From NCBI GenBank assembly GCA_024397875.1, contig CP073344.1, positions 3,091,001 to 3,155,000 of the forward strand: a stretch of 64,000 nt of DNA. Direction: 5' to 3'. Source of the stretch: Amphritea atlantica. GTDB taxonomy: Bacteria > Pseudomonadota > Gammaproteobacteria > Pseudomonadales > Balneatricaceae. This document shows positions 53,863-64,000 of the stretch, piece after piece. Position numbers and translations under genes: made by a program. The notes below the pieces were generated by a model. It saw only the letters and a list, made by a program, of their open reading frames with translations. It was not told the DNA's origin and searched no databases. Numbering within the stretch: position 1 is the first letter of the stretch; the number at the start of each line of letters is the position of its first letter.

Positions 53863-54420
53863 ATGAAACTACTTCTGGATTTTCTACCGGTCATTATCTT
53901 CTTTATTGTCTATAAAAGCACCGACGATATCATTCTGGCCACTGCGGTGCTGATTCCGGCAACCCTGTTACAGATGCTCTACACCTGGATCAAGACCCAT
54001 AAAATAGAGATGATTCAACTGGTCACACTTGGATTAGTGGTAATACTGGGCGGGGCTACAATCCTGTTTCAGGATAAAACCTTTATTCAGTGGAAACCAA
54101 CCGTCGTAACATGGCTGTTTGCTCTGGCCTTTCTGGGAAGTCAGTTTATCGGTAACAAAACCATCATCCAGCGCCTGATGGACGGCACAATTGAGATGCC
54201 ATCCCAGGCCTGGAAGCAGCTGAACATTGCCTGGATCATCTTCTATCTTATTCTCGGCGCTGTAAACCTGTACGTCGCCTATACTATGAGCGAGGAGACT
54301 TGGGTTAATTTCAAATTGTTCGGCATGCTCGGCCTGACACTGATCTTCATTCTGCTGCAAGGTTTTTATATATCTAAGCATATTAAGCCTGACAATAACG
54401 AGAACCAAAGCGAAAATTAA
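53863..54420 (+). CDS. yciB: Inner-membrane-spanning protein YciB (IspZ)
   Basis: 185 residues with five hydrophobic segments: [18 protein letters not shown] at the start, [17 protein letters not shown] and a C-terminal hydrophilic tail. YciB acts in cell-envelope and septum homeostasis. A TATAAT at 53826-53831 is a good -10 box. Divergent from the PHP nuclease gene with almost no gap. Confidence 0.94.
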   Translation: MKLLLDFLPVIIFFIVYKSTDDIILATAVLIPATLLQMLYTWIKTHKIEMIQLVTLGLVVILGGATILFQDKTFIQWKPTVVTWLFALAFLGSQFIGNKTIIQRLMDGTIEMPSQAWKQLNIAWIIFYLILGAVNLYVAYTMSEETWVNFKLFGMLGLTLIFILLQGFYISKHIKPDNNENQSEN

Positions 54421-54430
54421 GGATGTCATA

Positions 54431-54730
54431 ATGCTTTACGCCATTATCTGCGAAGATGAACCCGGGACACTTGAACAACGCATGGCGGCCAGACCCGACC
54501 ACCTGGCCCGCCTTGAAGCGCTGCGCGATGCAGGCCGACTTCTGGTTGCCGGACCTCATCCAGCCATTGATAGCGAAGACCCGGGCCCTGCTGGTTTCAC
54601 TGGTAGCCTGGTCATCGCTGAATTCACATCTTTGCCGCAGGCGCAGTCCTGGGCAGATCAGGATCCCTATAAAAAAGCAGGGGTTTATCGACAGGTGACG
54701 GTAAAACCATACAAAAAAGTTTTACCATAA
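54431..54730 (+). CDS. yciI: YciI-like protein
   Basis: 99 residues, ferredoxin-like fold: [51 protein letters not shown]. The conserved histidine in ARPDHL and aspartate in DQDPY are where the YciI active site is proposed. Role unknown, perhaps a small dehydrochlorinase-like enzyme. Ten bases after yciB and probably cotranscribed. Confidence 0.92.
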   Translation: MLYAIICEDEPGTLEQRMAARPDHLARLEALRDAGRLLVAGPHPAIDSEDPGPAGFTGSLVIAEFTSLPQAQSWADQDPYKKAGVYRQVTVKPYKKVLP

Positions 54731-54846
54731 TGTCGCTTTTTAGGCTTAAATACAGATAATAACAACACACTGTTTAACTTAGGTTCAGGTTGAACTGGTA
54801 TAAATAGCCAACTAAAGTTCAAAATTACAACATAAGGATGTATACG

Positions 54847-55467
54847 ATGAAGAAACTTGCACTTTCTACCGCTCTGGCACTGTCAATGGGAATTTCAGCG
54901 GTCGCTAACGCTCACCCAACCAACGCCGGTTATGCTACCAACTCAACCGACACCGTCTGGAAAACCAGTAACGGCGAATGCTGGGAACACAACTACTGGA
55001 CTGAAGATGACATGACCGTTGAGTGTGGCGCAGAAATGGCCCCTGTTGCAGCACCTGCTCCAGCACCAGCACCAGCACCAACAATGGTTATGAAGATGGT
55101 TGAGGCTCAAGAGAGTCACGTTATTTACTTCGACTTCGACAGCAGCGAAGTAACTGATGTCAGCCCTATCGTAAACTACGTTGGTTCACTGGCTAAACTA
55201 AACTCTATCGAACTGAAAGGTTACACCGACTCTATCGGCACCAACGCCTATAACGATGCTCTATCCAAACGTCGCGCCGAAGCAGTCAATGCTGCTCTGG
55301 TTGACGCCGGTATCGAAACAGACAAGGTTGTTTCTTACTCCTTCGGTGAAGCAAACCCTGTTAAAGAATGCACCGAAACAGGCGCTTCCCTTAAGGCATG
55401 CCTGAGAGAAAACCGCCGCGTAGAAGTCACTATCAGCGGTCAGAAGCAGATCAAAGTTCAGCAATAA
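54847..55467 (+). CDS. OmpA-family outer-membrane protein
   Basis: 206 residues from the ATG at 54847, chosen because AAGGA lies eight bases before it; the in-frame ATG at 54838 overlaps that site. Signal peptide to ANA. A short N-terminal domain with two cysteines (GECW, VECG), an Ala-Pro linker (APAPAPAPAP), and a C-terminal OmpA domain (about 95-195; IYFDFDSSEVTD, LKGYTDSIGTNAYNDALSKRRA, NRRVEV) that binds peptidoglycan. No beta-barrel. It has its own promoter region and a strong terminator. Codon use looks like that of a well-expressed gene. Confidence 0.92.
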   Translation: MKKLALSTALALSMGISAVANAHPTNAGYATNSTDTVWKTSNGECWEHNYWTEDDMTVECGAEMAPVAAPAPAPAPAPTMVMKMVEAQESHVIYFDFDSSEVTDVSPIVNYVGSLAKLNSIELKGYTDSIGTNAYNDALSKRRAEAVNAALVDAGIETDKVVSYSFGEANPVKECTETGASLKACLRENRRVEVTISGQKQIKVQQ

Positions 55468-55517
55468 TTTGAACTGACATCAGGGCTTTAGCTGCTTTAG
55501 AGCGGTAAAGCCTACTT

Positions 55518-55564
55518 TAAACCGGTTGCCGCTATATTCTATACTGCGGTTAACCGGTTTTTTT
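55518..55564 (+). terminator. Strong terminator after the OmpA-family gene
   Basis: AAACCGGTTGCCGC paired with GCGGTTAACCGGTTT (one bulge), then a T-run. Confidence 0.9.
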
Positions 55565-55663
55565 ATCCCTGCTAACGACAGATACTATGAACAACATGAC
55601 CCGGCCTGTTAATCAACAGCTAAAAAGCTGTTCCGTGAATCAGATACCACTCACTGTACGCTG

Positions 55664-56020
55664 ATGGCTATCAAGACAGGCATATCCGGATGGTTCAGCT
55701 GGCTTCCCTTTGGTCAGGTGCCCTCAATCACAGCCGCATATGCGGTTCGGGATTTGCAACAGTACCAGCTTATTGATGTCCGCACGCGACAGGAATTTAA
55801 CAAAAGCCATATCCCCGGCGCCATATCAATCCCGCTTCACAACCTCAAAAATAACCGGATTAACGAACTGCCCACGGACAAACCAATTCTCTGCATTTGT
55901 CTCTCGGCTCATCGCAGCAAACCTGCGACCCGTAAGCTCATTAAGGCAGGCTTCAATGCCATGGAATTAAAAGGCGGTATGCTGGCATGGTGGAAACTTA
56001 ACCTTCCGTTGGAAAATTAA
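55664..56020 (+). CDS. Rhodanese-like protein
   Basis: 118 residues, one rhodanese domain: LIDVRTRQEFNKSHIPGAISIP and CICLSAHRSKPA, with the active cysteine at about 79 in the loop CLSAHRS. No membrane segment. A thiosulfate- or persulfide-sulfurtransferase of unknown partner. It is the second rhodanese in this window and is not obviously in an operon. Convergent with purL. Confidence 0.88.
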   Translation: MAIKTGISGWFSWLPFGQVPSITAAYAVRDLQQYQLIDVRTRQEFNKSHIPGAISIPLHNLKNNRINELPTDKPILCICLSAHRSKPATRKLIKAGFNAMELKGGMLAWWKLNLPLEN

Positions 56021-56077
56021 CACCATCGACAGACTGCAGCTAAATGACAAAAATTACTTTTCTTTAGCCGTAAAATT

Positions 56078-56100
56078 AAAAAAGCGCCCGAAGGCGCTTT
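56078..56100 (-). terminator. Terminator of purL
   Basis: AAAGCGCC-CGAA-GGCGCTTT with a T-run on the minus strand. Confidence 0.87.
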
Positions 56101-56116
56101 AGTTTTACTTTACTGA

Positions 56117-59100
56117 CTAGCCTACCCAGACCCGGGCATTACGGAACATCCGCATCCAGGCGCCATCCTCTTCCCATTCAGCCGGAGCCCAGCTGTTTGT
56201 CACGGCACGGAACACCCGCTCAGGGTGCGGCATCATAATAGTCACACGACCATCGGTCGTTGTAACACCGGTAATACCGTTTGGCGAACCGTTCGGGTTG
56301 GCAGGATATTTTTCTGTTACCTGACCATAGTTATCCACATAACGTAGCGCCACAGCACCAGACCCCTGCAGATTTGTCAGATGGGTCTGATCGGCAAACT
56401 CTGCCCGACCTTCACCATGCGCAACAGCGATCGGCATCCGCGAGCCCGCCATCCCCTGCAGGAATACTGACTGGCTATCCTGTACTTCAACCATGGCTAC
56501 ACGGGCTTCAAACTGCTCCGACATATTGCGAACAAAGTGCGGCCAGAGATCGGCACCAGGGATGAGTTCATGCAGGTTAGACAGCATCTGACAGCCGTTA
56601 CAGATACCCAGCGCGAAAGTATCTTCCCGATTAAAGAAGCCCTGGAACTGATCCCGAGCACGGGCGTTGAAAAGAATGGATTTAGCCCAGCCTTCACCGG
56701 CTCCCAGCACGTCACCATAAGAGAAACCACCACAGGCTACCAGACCTTTAAAGCGATCCAGATCTACCCTGCCTTCGAGAATATCACTCATATGCACATC
56801 GACAGCAGCAAAACCGGCCCGATCAAATGCGGCCCCCATTTCAATCTGACCGTTAACACCCTGCTCGCGGATAATTGCCATCTGCGGGCGCACACCGGTC
56901 TGGATAAAGGGCGCAGCCACATTATCATTCTGATCAAAGGTCAGCGCGGCACTGAGCCCGGGATCCTGCTTGTCCAGCAGTACGTCGAACTCCTGCTGTG
57001 CACATTCAGAGTTATCCCGCAGGGATTGCATACGGTATGACGTTTCCGCCCAGGCACGTTGCAGTGTGGTGCGAGATTCAGAGTAAATCTCTTCGTCATC
57101 AAAATGAACACGCAGCTCATCGTCCAGATTGACCGAACCGATCACCTTGGTAATCTCTGCCAGACCGGCTGCATTCAATTCAGTCAGTACACTCTGAATA
57201 TCTTCTCGTCGGACCTGAATAACCGCACCCAACTCCTCAGCAAACAGAGCGGCCGCAAATTCAGTGCTATCGGTTGCCAGCATATCCAGATTGATATCGA
57301 CACCGGTATGTCCGGCAAACGCCATCTCTGCAATGGTAGTGAACAAACCACCATCTGAACGATCATGGTACGCCAGCAACAGACCCTGCTCATTCAGCTC
57401 CTGTATCGCAGTAAAGAAAGCCACCAACTGCTCAGGATCATCAACATCGGGAACATCCTGCCCCACCTCGTTGAACACCTGAGCCAGCGCAGAAAGACCC
57501 AGACGGTTTTTCCCGTTACCCAGATCCAGCAGGATCAGGTCAGTCGCTTCAATATCAGTTCGCAGTTGCGGCGTAAGTGTCTTACGCACATCCAATACCG
57601 GTGCAAAACCGGTAATAATCAGAGAGGTCGGGGCGGTAACTGACTTATCCACACCCTCATCATTCCATACTGTACGCATCGACATGGAATCCTTGCCCAC
57701 CGGGATAGTGATCCCCAGTTGTGGACACAGCTCCATACCCACCGCTTTAACGGTGTCATATAATTTCTCATCTTCCCCCGGGTGGCCTGCGGCACACATC
57801 CAGTTGGCTGAGAGTTTGATATCGATAATATCGCCGATCCGGGCTGATGCCAGGTTAGTTACGGTTTCGCCCACTGCCATCCGGCCAGAAGCGGGAGAAT
57901 CGACCAGCGCCAGCGGTGTGCGCTCGCCCATCGCCATCGCTTCACCGGCACAGGTATCAAACGATGCCGTCGTTACAGCACAGTCAGCCACCGGCACCTG
58001 CCAGGGTCCAACCATCTGATCACGGGCAACCTGACCGGTAATCGAACGATCACCAATGGTAATCAGGAACGATTTTGAAGCAACAGCAGGCAGCTTAAGA
58101 ACTCTATCAGCAGCCTCTTTCAGATCGATACCGCTGGCATCAAAAGCAGGGACTTCATAGCTGATGCGGTTAACCGACCGGTGCATTTTTGGCGGCTTAC
58201 CAAACAGTACGCTCATCGGCAGATCGACCGGCTTATTACCAAAATGGGAATCACTCAAGGTCAGATGCTTCTCATCGGTTGCCGTACCAACAATCGCATA
58301 TGGACAACGCTCACGGGCACAGATAGCTTCAAAGCGCGCCATATCCTCTGGCATAACAGCAAGCACATAACGCTCCTGTGCTTCGTTACACCAGATTGCC
58401 AGCGGAGACATGCCCGGCTCATCATTATTGACTTTACGCAGCTCGAAATCACCACCACGGCCGCCATCCTTAACCAGTTCAGGGAAAGCGTTGGACAGAC
58501 CACCGGCCCCCACATCATGGATAAAGGCGATTGGATTCACGTCACCCTGCTGCCAGCACTGATCAATAACCTCCTGACAGCGACGTTCCAGCTCGGGGTT
58601 ATCCCGCTGTACCGATGCAAAATCAAGATCAGCTGATGAGGTACCGGAAGACATCGAAGAGGCTGCACCGCCACCCAGACCAATCTGCATAGCCGGACCA
58701 CCGAGGCAGATCAGCTTAGCGCCCACCTCAATCTCACCTTTATCTACGTGATCGGTGCGGATGTTGCCATAACCACCGGCGATCATGATCGGCTTGTGAT
58801 AACCACGCATCTCTTCACCCGCCGCACCGTTAACCTTCTGCTCAAAGGTACGGAAATAGCCATTCAGCGCCGGACGACCAAATTCGTTATTGAACGCCGC
58901 TCCGCCGATCGGACCTTCCAGCATAATATCCAGTGCAGACACGATCCGCTCAGGTTTGCCATATGCCGATTCCCACGGCTGAACAAAGCCAGGAATTTTA
59001 AGATCGGAAACGGTAAAGCCGGTCAGGCCCGCTTTTGGTTTAGAGCCTTTACCGGTCGCACCCTCGTCACGGATCTCACCACCGGATCCCGTCGCCGCAC

Positions 59101-60019
59101 CCGAGTGGGGAGCAATCGCAGTAGGGTGGTTATGAGTCTCCACCTTCATCAGGATCTCGATACTCTCCTGATTGTAAGCGTACTCTTTGGTGGCAGGATT
59201 GGGGAAGAAACGCCCCGCCTCAGAGCCCACCATTACCGCGGCATTATCAGAATAAGCAGAGAGAATATTCTCACCGCCCAGCTCATTGGTATTGCGGATC
59301 ATGGCAAACAGCGATTTTTCCTGCGCGTCACCATCAATATCCCAGGACGCATTGAAGATCTTGTGTCGACAGTGCTCAGAGTTCGCCTGAGCAAACATCA
59401 TCAGCTCCACATCCGCCGGATTACGCCCCAGTTCGGTAAAGCTATCGACCAGATAATCGATCTCATCGTCTGCCAGGGCCAGCCCCAGATCCGTATTTGC
59501 GGTTACCAGCGCATCACGACCACCGGCCAGAATATCCACCAGTGTCAGTGGTGCTGGCTGATCAGCTCGGAACAGCTGCGCTGCCTCATCCACATTATCA
59601 AGGGTTGCCTCAACCATGCGGTCATGCAGTTCAGCGCGAACCTGATCCAGCTCAGCATCGCTCAGCGGTTGCTCTGACTGCACAAAATAGGCAGTCCCGC
59701 GTTCCAGACGACGGATGCTCTGCAAGCCACAGTTTCTGGCTATATCGGTCGCTTTAGACGACCAGGGAGAAATAGTGCCCGGACGGGGCACAACTAAAAT
59801 CAATTGACCTGAAGGCTCTTCCACTTTAGCTTTAGGGCCGTAGCAAAGGATACGCTCCAGCGTGTTATGCTCCTGATCAGAAAGGTTATTTTCCAAATCA
59901 GCGAAATGAATAAACTCACCATAAACACCGGTGATATTGGCATTTCGGGATTTCAGGGCAGACAGCAGCTTATCGTGACGAAAAGCAGAAAGAGCAGGCG
60001 CTCCACGCAGTACCAGCAT
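56117..60019 (-). CDS. purL: Phosphoribosylformylglycinamidine synthase PurL (large type)
   Basis: 1300 residues, matching the single-chain enzyme of gammaproteobacteria. The FGAM synthase core holds [34 protein letters not shown] and [18 protein letters not shown]. The C-terminal class I glutaminase domain (about 1040-1300) has [10 protein letters not shown] with the nucleophilic cysteine and the late PHPERVFR histidine. Fourth step of purine synthesis. Divergent from mltF, a common arrangement in this class. Confidence 0.98.
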   Translation of the reverse strand: MLVLRGAPALSAFRHDKLLSALKSRNANITGVYGEFIHFADLENNLSDQEHNTLERILCYGPKAKVEEPSGQLILVVPRPGTISPWSSKATDIARNCGLQSIRRLERGTAYFVQSEQPLSDAELDQVRAELHDRMVEATLDNVDEAAQLFRADQPAPLTLVDILAGGRDALVTANTDLGLALADDEIDYLVDSFTELGRNPADVELMMFAQANSEHCRHKIFNASWDIDGDAQEKSLFAMIRNTNELGGENILSAYSDNAAVMVGSEAGRFFPNPATKEYAYNQESIEILMKVETHNHPTAIAPHSGAATGSGGEIRDEGATGKGSKPKAGLTGFTVSDLKIPGFVQPWESAYGKPERIVSALDIMLEGPIGGAAFNNEFGRPALNGYFRTFEQKVNGAAGEEMRGYHKPIMIAGGYGNIRTDHVDKGEIEVGAKLICLGGPAMQIGLGGGAASSMSSGTSSADLDFASVQRDNPELERRCQEVIDQCWQQGDVNPIAFIHDVGAGGLSNAFPELVKDGGRGGDFELRKVNNDEPGMSPLAIWCNEAQERYVLAVMPEDMARFEAICARERCPYAIVGTATDEKHLTLSDSHFGNKPVDLPMSVLFGKPPKMHRSVNRISYEVPAFDASGIDLKEAADRVLKLPAVASKSFLITIGDRSITGQVARDQMVGPWQVPVADCAVTTASFDTCAGEAMAMGERTPLALVDSPASGRMAVGETVTNLASARIGDIIDIKLSANWMCAAGHPGEDEKLYDTVKAVGMELCPQLGITIPVGKDSMSMRTVWNDEGVDKSVTAPTSLIITGFAPVLDVRKTLTPQLRTDIEATDLILLDLGNGKNRLGLSALAQVFNEVGQDVPDVDDPEQLVAFFTAIQELNEQGLLLAYHDRSDGGLFTTIAEMAFAGHTGVDINLDMLATDSTEFAAALFAEELGAVIQVRREDIQSVLTELNAAGLAEITKVIGSVNLDDELRVHFDDEEIYSESRTTLQRAWAETSYRMQSLRDNSECAQQEFDVLLDKQDPGLSAALTFDQNDNVAAPFIQTGVRPQMAIIREQGVNGQIEMGAAFDRAGFAAVDVHMSDILEGRVDLDRFKGLVACGGFSYGDVLGAGEGWAKSILFNARARDQFQGFFNREDTFALGICNGCQMLSNLHELIPGADLWPHFVRNMSEQFEARVAMVEVQDSQSVFLQGMAGSRMPIAVAHGEGRAEFADQTHLTNLQGSGAVALRYVDNYGQVTEKYPANPNGSPNGITGVTTTDGRVTIMMPHPERVFRAVTNSWAPAEWEEDGAWMRMFRNARVWVG

Positions 60020-60131
60020 GTTAGTTTCAAGCCTCTTGAGTGTGTCTAACAGATAGGTTGTATGTAGGAGAAAATTAAGGCCAAATTTTACTGAAATAGC
60101 GGATTAGTTACCAGAAAAAGCCCATTTTCTT

Positions 60132-61646
60132 ATGCGAATAAATTTTTTTCACGTTAAAGACCTACTTTTCCTGCTGATTTCAGTGTCACTGTTTATCGCT
60201 TTGTATCTTTTCAGCCAGAGTACTCACAGCCAGATTGATGCCATCAAAAAAACCGGCATACTCAGGGTCGCCACCCGCAATACCCCCACGACCTACTATC
60301 AGGACAATAACGGCAACCCCACGGGCTTTGAATATGAACTGCTGAAGGGTTTCGCCGATTACCTGGAAGTCGAACTTGAGCTTATCGTCCCGGATACCTT
60401 CGGCGAGGTATTTACCCTGGTGCAAAATCGCAGCGCCCATATTGCCGCCGCCGGACTTACCATAACCGACGAGCGTAAACAGCGTTTTCGTTTCTCCCCC
60501 CCTTACGCTTATTCAACACCAACCCTGATCTACCGCGTCACTCAGGGAAAACCTGAGCCGAAAAGCATCGCGGATCTTGAAAACAAAAATATCAAGGTAG
60601 TTGCCAATAGCAGCCATGCGGAGCTACTCAGCAACCAGAAACTGACATACAGTTTCCTTAAATGGCAGGAAACATCCACCAGTAGCGTCACGGAACTGCT
60701 TGAAGATGTATATGAACAGGAGATCGACTACACCATCAGTGATGATTTTGTCTTCGACGCACAGAAATCCTACTTTCCGGGTCTGAAGAAATCACTGGTC
60801 CTCAGCAAACCAGCGCCAGTAGCCTGGCTTTTAATAAAACAGAATGATCAGAGTCTGCAACGCGCGACCAGACGTTTTTTTGAACTGCCCAGCACTCAGG
60901 AACTACTGGTTAAGCTAAAAAAGAAATATCTGGCCCGACAAACCCGTCTCGGTTATGTCGATATAGAAACGTTTCGATCCGATCTGGAGACACGCTTCTG
61001 TAAACTAGAGCAATATTTCATGATGGCAGAACAGGAGACCGATATCGACTGGCGGCTGTTGGCATCGATCGCCTATCAGGAGTCTCACTGGAACCCTAAA
61101 GCCGTATCCCCGACCGGCGTGAAGGGCATTATGATGCTGACACAGGCGGCCGCTAAAGAGGTGGGTATAAAAGATCGTACCGATCCGATAAACAGCGTAA
61201 TAGGCGGAGCCCACTACCTGAAAAAAGTGATGGCAAAAATCCCTGACAGAATTCAGGGAAAAGACCGGATCTGGTTTTCCCTGGCCTCCTATAATGTCGG
61301 TTATGGACATCTTGAAGATGCCCGCGTACTGACCGCCCGAGCAGGCAGAAACCCTGACAAATGGAGTGATGTAAAAGAGTTTCTGCCGCTGCTGACCCAG
61401 AAAAAATATTATCAGACAGTGCGTCACGGATATGCCCGGGGCTACGAGCCTGTGCTCTATGTTAAAAACATCCGCAACTACTACGACCTGCTTGACTGGG
61501 AACTTCGCAAAGCCAAGATCGAAGCGGCAAAACCCGCGATAAGTCCGGCAGAAAATGAGGGGGAAATTGTTATGCCGGGTAACAGCCTTGATAGAGGTGA
61601 AGCGGCGGTAAAAGAGATGATTGACACAATTCCTTCAGCCCTCTGA
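60132..61646 (+). CDS. mltF: Membrane-bound lytic murein transglycosylase F
   Basis: 504 residues: N-terminal anchor (about 10-30), a periplasmic solute-binding-protein-like domain (about 40-270; ILRVATRNTPTTYYQ...GFEYELLKGFADYL) and a C-terminal SLT domain (about 290-450) with the catalytic glutamate in YQESHWNPKAVSPTGVKGIM. It cleaves peptidoglycan to 1,6-anhydro products. Start at the ATG after a weak ribosome binding site. The C-terminal tail (about 450-504) is variable and acidic. Confidence 0.95.
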   Translation: MRINFFHVKDLLFLLISVSLFIALYLFSQSTHSQIDAIKKTGILRVATRNTPTTYYQDNNGNPTGFEYELLKGFADYLEVELELIVPDTFGEVFTLVQNRSAHIAAAGLTITDERKQRFRFSPPYAYSTPTLIYRVTQGKPEPKSIADLENKNIKVVANSSHAELLSNQKLTYSFLKWQETSTSSVTELLEDVYEQEIDYTISDDFVFDAQKSYFPGLKKSLVLSKPAPVAWLLIKQNDQSLQRATRRFFELPSTQELLVKLKKKYLARQTRLGYVDIETFRSDLETRFCKLEQYFMMAEQETDIDWRLLASIAYQESHWNPKAVSPTGVKGIMMLTQAAAKEVGIKDRTDPINSVIGGAHYLKKVMAKIPDRIQGKDRIWFSLASYNVGYGHLEDARVLTARAGRNPDKWSDVKEFLPLLTQKKYYQTVRHGYARGYEPVLYVKNIRNYYDLLDWELRKAKIEAAKPAISPAENEGEIVMPGNSLDRGEAAVKEMIDTIPSAL

Positions 61647-61696
61647 CCATCAGCAGAGCAGGCTACCACTCATCGACGATGCCCGGTAAGAACACC

Positions 61697-62579
<883 letters not shown>

Positions 62580-62891
62580 ATGCTGGTAACCTTTTCCTGC
62601 CCTGCCTACGGGAAAATCACCCTGTTTGGCGACGTAGCCCTGAAACTGCTTAAGATGATGGGACATAGCCAGACGGTGCCCGGCGCATTGCTTGCTGATG
62701 ATATCCCGGCGGCATTAACCCGCCTGGAAAAAAATATCGCCGCCGATATACCGTCGCCACAAGAAGCAGAGGAGTCCGGATACGATGACGAACCCAGTGT
62801 CAGCCTCTCTCACCGGGCACTGCCTCTCGTTGAGTTATTTAAGGCAGCCCAAAAAGAGGGCTGCGATGTCATGTGGGACAGCGGGACTTAG
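62580..62891 (+). CDS. DUF1840 family protein
   Basis: 103 residues, MLVTFSCPAYGKITLFGDVALKLLKMMGHS, ending LFKAAQKEGCDVMWDSGT. The start, the central acidic linker (EAEESGYDDEPSVSLS) and VMWD near the end match DUF1840, found in proteobacteria with no known function. AAAGGAG precedes the ATG. Stand-alone gene after a long upstream region. Three 16-bp repeats begin at its stop codon. Confidence 0.88.
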   Translation: MLVTFSCPAYGKITLFGDVALKLLKMMGHSQTVPGALLADDIPAALTRLEKNIAADIPSPQEAEESGYDDEPSVSLSHRALPLVELFKAAQKEGCDVMWDSGT

Positions 62892-62930
62892 GTTGAGCGG
62901 GCTTTGGTTGAAGTGGGCTTAGGCTGAAAT
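62883..62930 (+). repeat. Three imperfect tandem 16-bp repeats
   Basis: GGGACTTAGGTTGAGC, GGGCTTTGGTTGAAGT and GGGCTTAGGCTGAAAT in direct succession; the first contains the stop codon of the DUF1840 gene. Confidence 0.6.
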
Positions 62931-63238
62931 AACTGGCCGTGGAATTTTAATGTCATGACAGAATCATTCATGGCCCGATGCCTATGAAGTAAAAAACAAC
63001 TCAGCAACACCAGGCGGATCTCTCTTGTTCGTCGCCCTGATCCACCAACGGGAGTGTCCCCTACGATTACTCCGTATCAGTCTTTTAACCAGAGACTGCC
63101 CCCCATCAAGAGCCTGTGCAGCCCTGATCCCTGCGGCACACAGCTTTCGACACCTACCTTCAACCCTTTGGTTGATAGTCACTCAGCGTCCCATCCTGTA
63201 TCTACTTAAGACCTATCCATTAAGTTCAGGAATCTAAG
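62931..63238. other. Intergenic region before the chemoreceptor gene
   Basis: About 310 bases. Short open frames exist on both strands, but none has a ribosome binding site or recognisable protein. I see no RNA gene or clear promoter. AGGAATCTAAG immediately precedes the chemoreceptor ATG. Confidence 0.5.
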
Positions 63239-64000
63239 ATGTTTACCAGAAAGTACAAAGTAAAAATCGCCGAGCTTGAGGAGACTCTGCGCGTGCTGAC
63301 AGACAAGAATTCGCGGCTGGAGTCGCAGCTGGCCGAACAGGCCAGAGCCATTAATACTCTCGAATCCATCCCCCGACAGAACATCGGGTCAATCTCCAGG
63401 GCTACCTACATAAGCCGGACTACCGACCTGACGGATCAGTTAACCTATCTGAATCAGGGTGTACAGCAGATTTCAGACGAACTGTTTGAGCCGATGTCTG
63501 AATGCGAAGGCTCCAACGCTGAGATGGAACAAGTGCGAGCGGAACTGGAACAACTGGACGCCTCGATGCTGGAGATATCCAATAGTGCTGACGATACTCA
63601 GACCGTGGTAAAAAGCCTTAAATTACTGGCCGGGGATATCAATAATTTCGTCGGCATCATTAACAAGATCTCTGAGCAAACTAACCTGCTGGCGCTGAAT
63701 GCCGCAATTGAAGCAGCACGCGCAGGCGAACAGGGGCGGGGATTTGCTGTCGTGGCTGATCAGGTAAGGGAGTTATCCAGTCGAACCTGCGAATCGAGTA
63801 AAGAGATCTCGGATTTAGTTCAAAAAATTCATACGAATACAGTCACTGTTGATCATAAAATCGAAAATCTCAGAAATCTGGCCCGCAACGTTCATCAGGT
63901 TTCATCACGCACCTCGGGGCTTGCCGGCAATACTGCGAAAAAAACCCAGGCACTGATGACGTCGGTGTATAAATCGATGGTTTATGGTCACAGTTCGGGC
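63239..64000 (+). CDS. Soluble methyl-accepting chemotaxis protein, 5' part
   Basis: 254 codons to the right edge of the window. It begins [20 protein letters not shown] with a coiled coil (about 5-45) and no membrane segment. The signalling hairpin follows: [39 protein letters not shown] (about 142-181), the CheA/CheW-binding tip. So it is a cytoplasmic chemoreceptor. After the signalling part the frame continues ([12 protein letters not shown]) past the usual end; a C-terminal sensor such as a zinc-binding CZB domain is possible, but is outside the window. AGGA lies eight bases before the ATG. Confidence 0.87.
   Translation, partial: MFTRKYKVKIAELEETLRVLTDKNSRLESQLAEQARAINTLESIPRQNIGSISRATYISRTTDLTDQLTYLNQGVQQISDELFEPMSECEGSNAEMEQVRAELEQLDASMLEISNSADDTQTVVKSLKLLAGDINNFVGIINKISEQTNLLALNAAIEAARAGEQGRGFAVVADQVRELSSRTCESSKEISDLVQKIHTNTVTVDHKIENLRNLARNVHQVSSRTSGLAGNTAKKTQALMTSVYKSMVYGHSSG

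Noticed and set aside
58748..59677. 309-codon open frame on the plus strand
   Set aside because: Antisense of purL; composition typical of reverse-strand shadows.
62982..63237. Short open frames on both strands before the chemoreceptor gene
   Set aside because: Neither has a ribosome binding site or recognisable protein sequence; the two frames overlap as mutual shadows.

Overview
The window is a stretch of core chromosome from a free-living gammaproteobacterium. The gene content points to the marine Oceanospirillales/Pseudomonas side of the class: a fused tyrA-aroA next to cmk and rpsA, AlgC beside ArgB and SlmA, ubiG-mupP-yciK beside gyrA, and an MJ1255/VC2487-type glycosyltransferase. Base composition is even throughout. 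I see no insertion sequence, prophage, CRISPR array, rRNA or tRNA, so this is housekeeping DNA. The organism assignment is inference from gene order and protein similarity as I remember them.

Layout. 1-4.7 kb: a partial lipoate-ligase-family gene, zapE, a DUF502 membrane protein, a YcbL-type metallo-hydrolase, a YbaK-domain protein and a nucleoside deoxyribosyltransferase. 4.7-7.6 kb: a thiamin operon (thiD-thiC, minus strand) behind a TPP riboswitch. 7.7-8.24 kb: no protein gene, but two tandem plus-strand small RNAs of CsrB/RsmZ type. Each has 11 GGA motifs, a GGA in its terminator loop and the same upstream palindrome at the same distance from the -10 box. This is the most interesting region. 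8.3-13.3 kb: glycosyltransferase, PAP2 phosphatase, alpha/beta hydrolase, mutM, rpmG, rpmB and radC. 13.4-18.5 kb: coaBC, algC, argB, slmA and a TSUP permease. 18.5-23.5 kb: gpmI, envC, ctpA and a divergent polysaccharide deacetylase. 23.8-25.0 kb: rhodanese, glutaredoxin and secB. 25.1-30.1 kb: trmL and the nitrogen regulon glnA-glnL-glnG. Upstream of glnA a sigma-54 promoter and two NtrC sites are readable, placed almost as in E. coli glnAp2.

30.3-34.5 kb: typA, pip, dtd and an AEC transporter. 34.5-48.3 kb (minus strand): gyrA, then serC-pheA-hisC-tyrA/aroA-cmk-rpsA-ihfB-lapA-lapB-pyrF-comEA. This long line joins serine and aromatic amino-acid synthesis to ribosomal protein S1, IHF and control of LPS synthesis. 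48.5-50.8 kb: ubiG-mupP-yciK. 50.8-53.8 kb: a PHP nuclease, yciO, an H-NS family gene and rluB. H-NS sits where related genomes often carry scpA-scpB. 53.9-56 kb: yciB, yciI, an OmpA-family protein and a second rhodanese. 56.1-61.6 kb: purL and mltF, divergent. 61.7-64 kb: tadA, a DUF1840 protein and the first 254 codons of a soluble chemoreceptor.

Several starts differ from the longest open frame (thiC, alpha/beta hydrolase, trmL, comEA, pyrF, tadA, PHP nuclease, OmpA-family, DUF5062-like, TSUP), chosen from ribosome binding sites, overlaps or family length. All functions are assigned by reading motifs; no database search was run.
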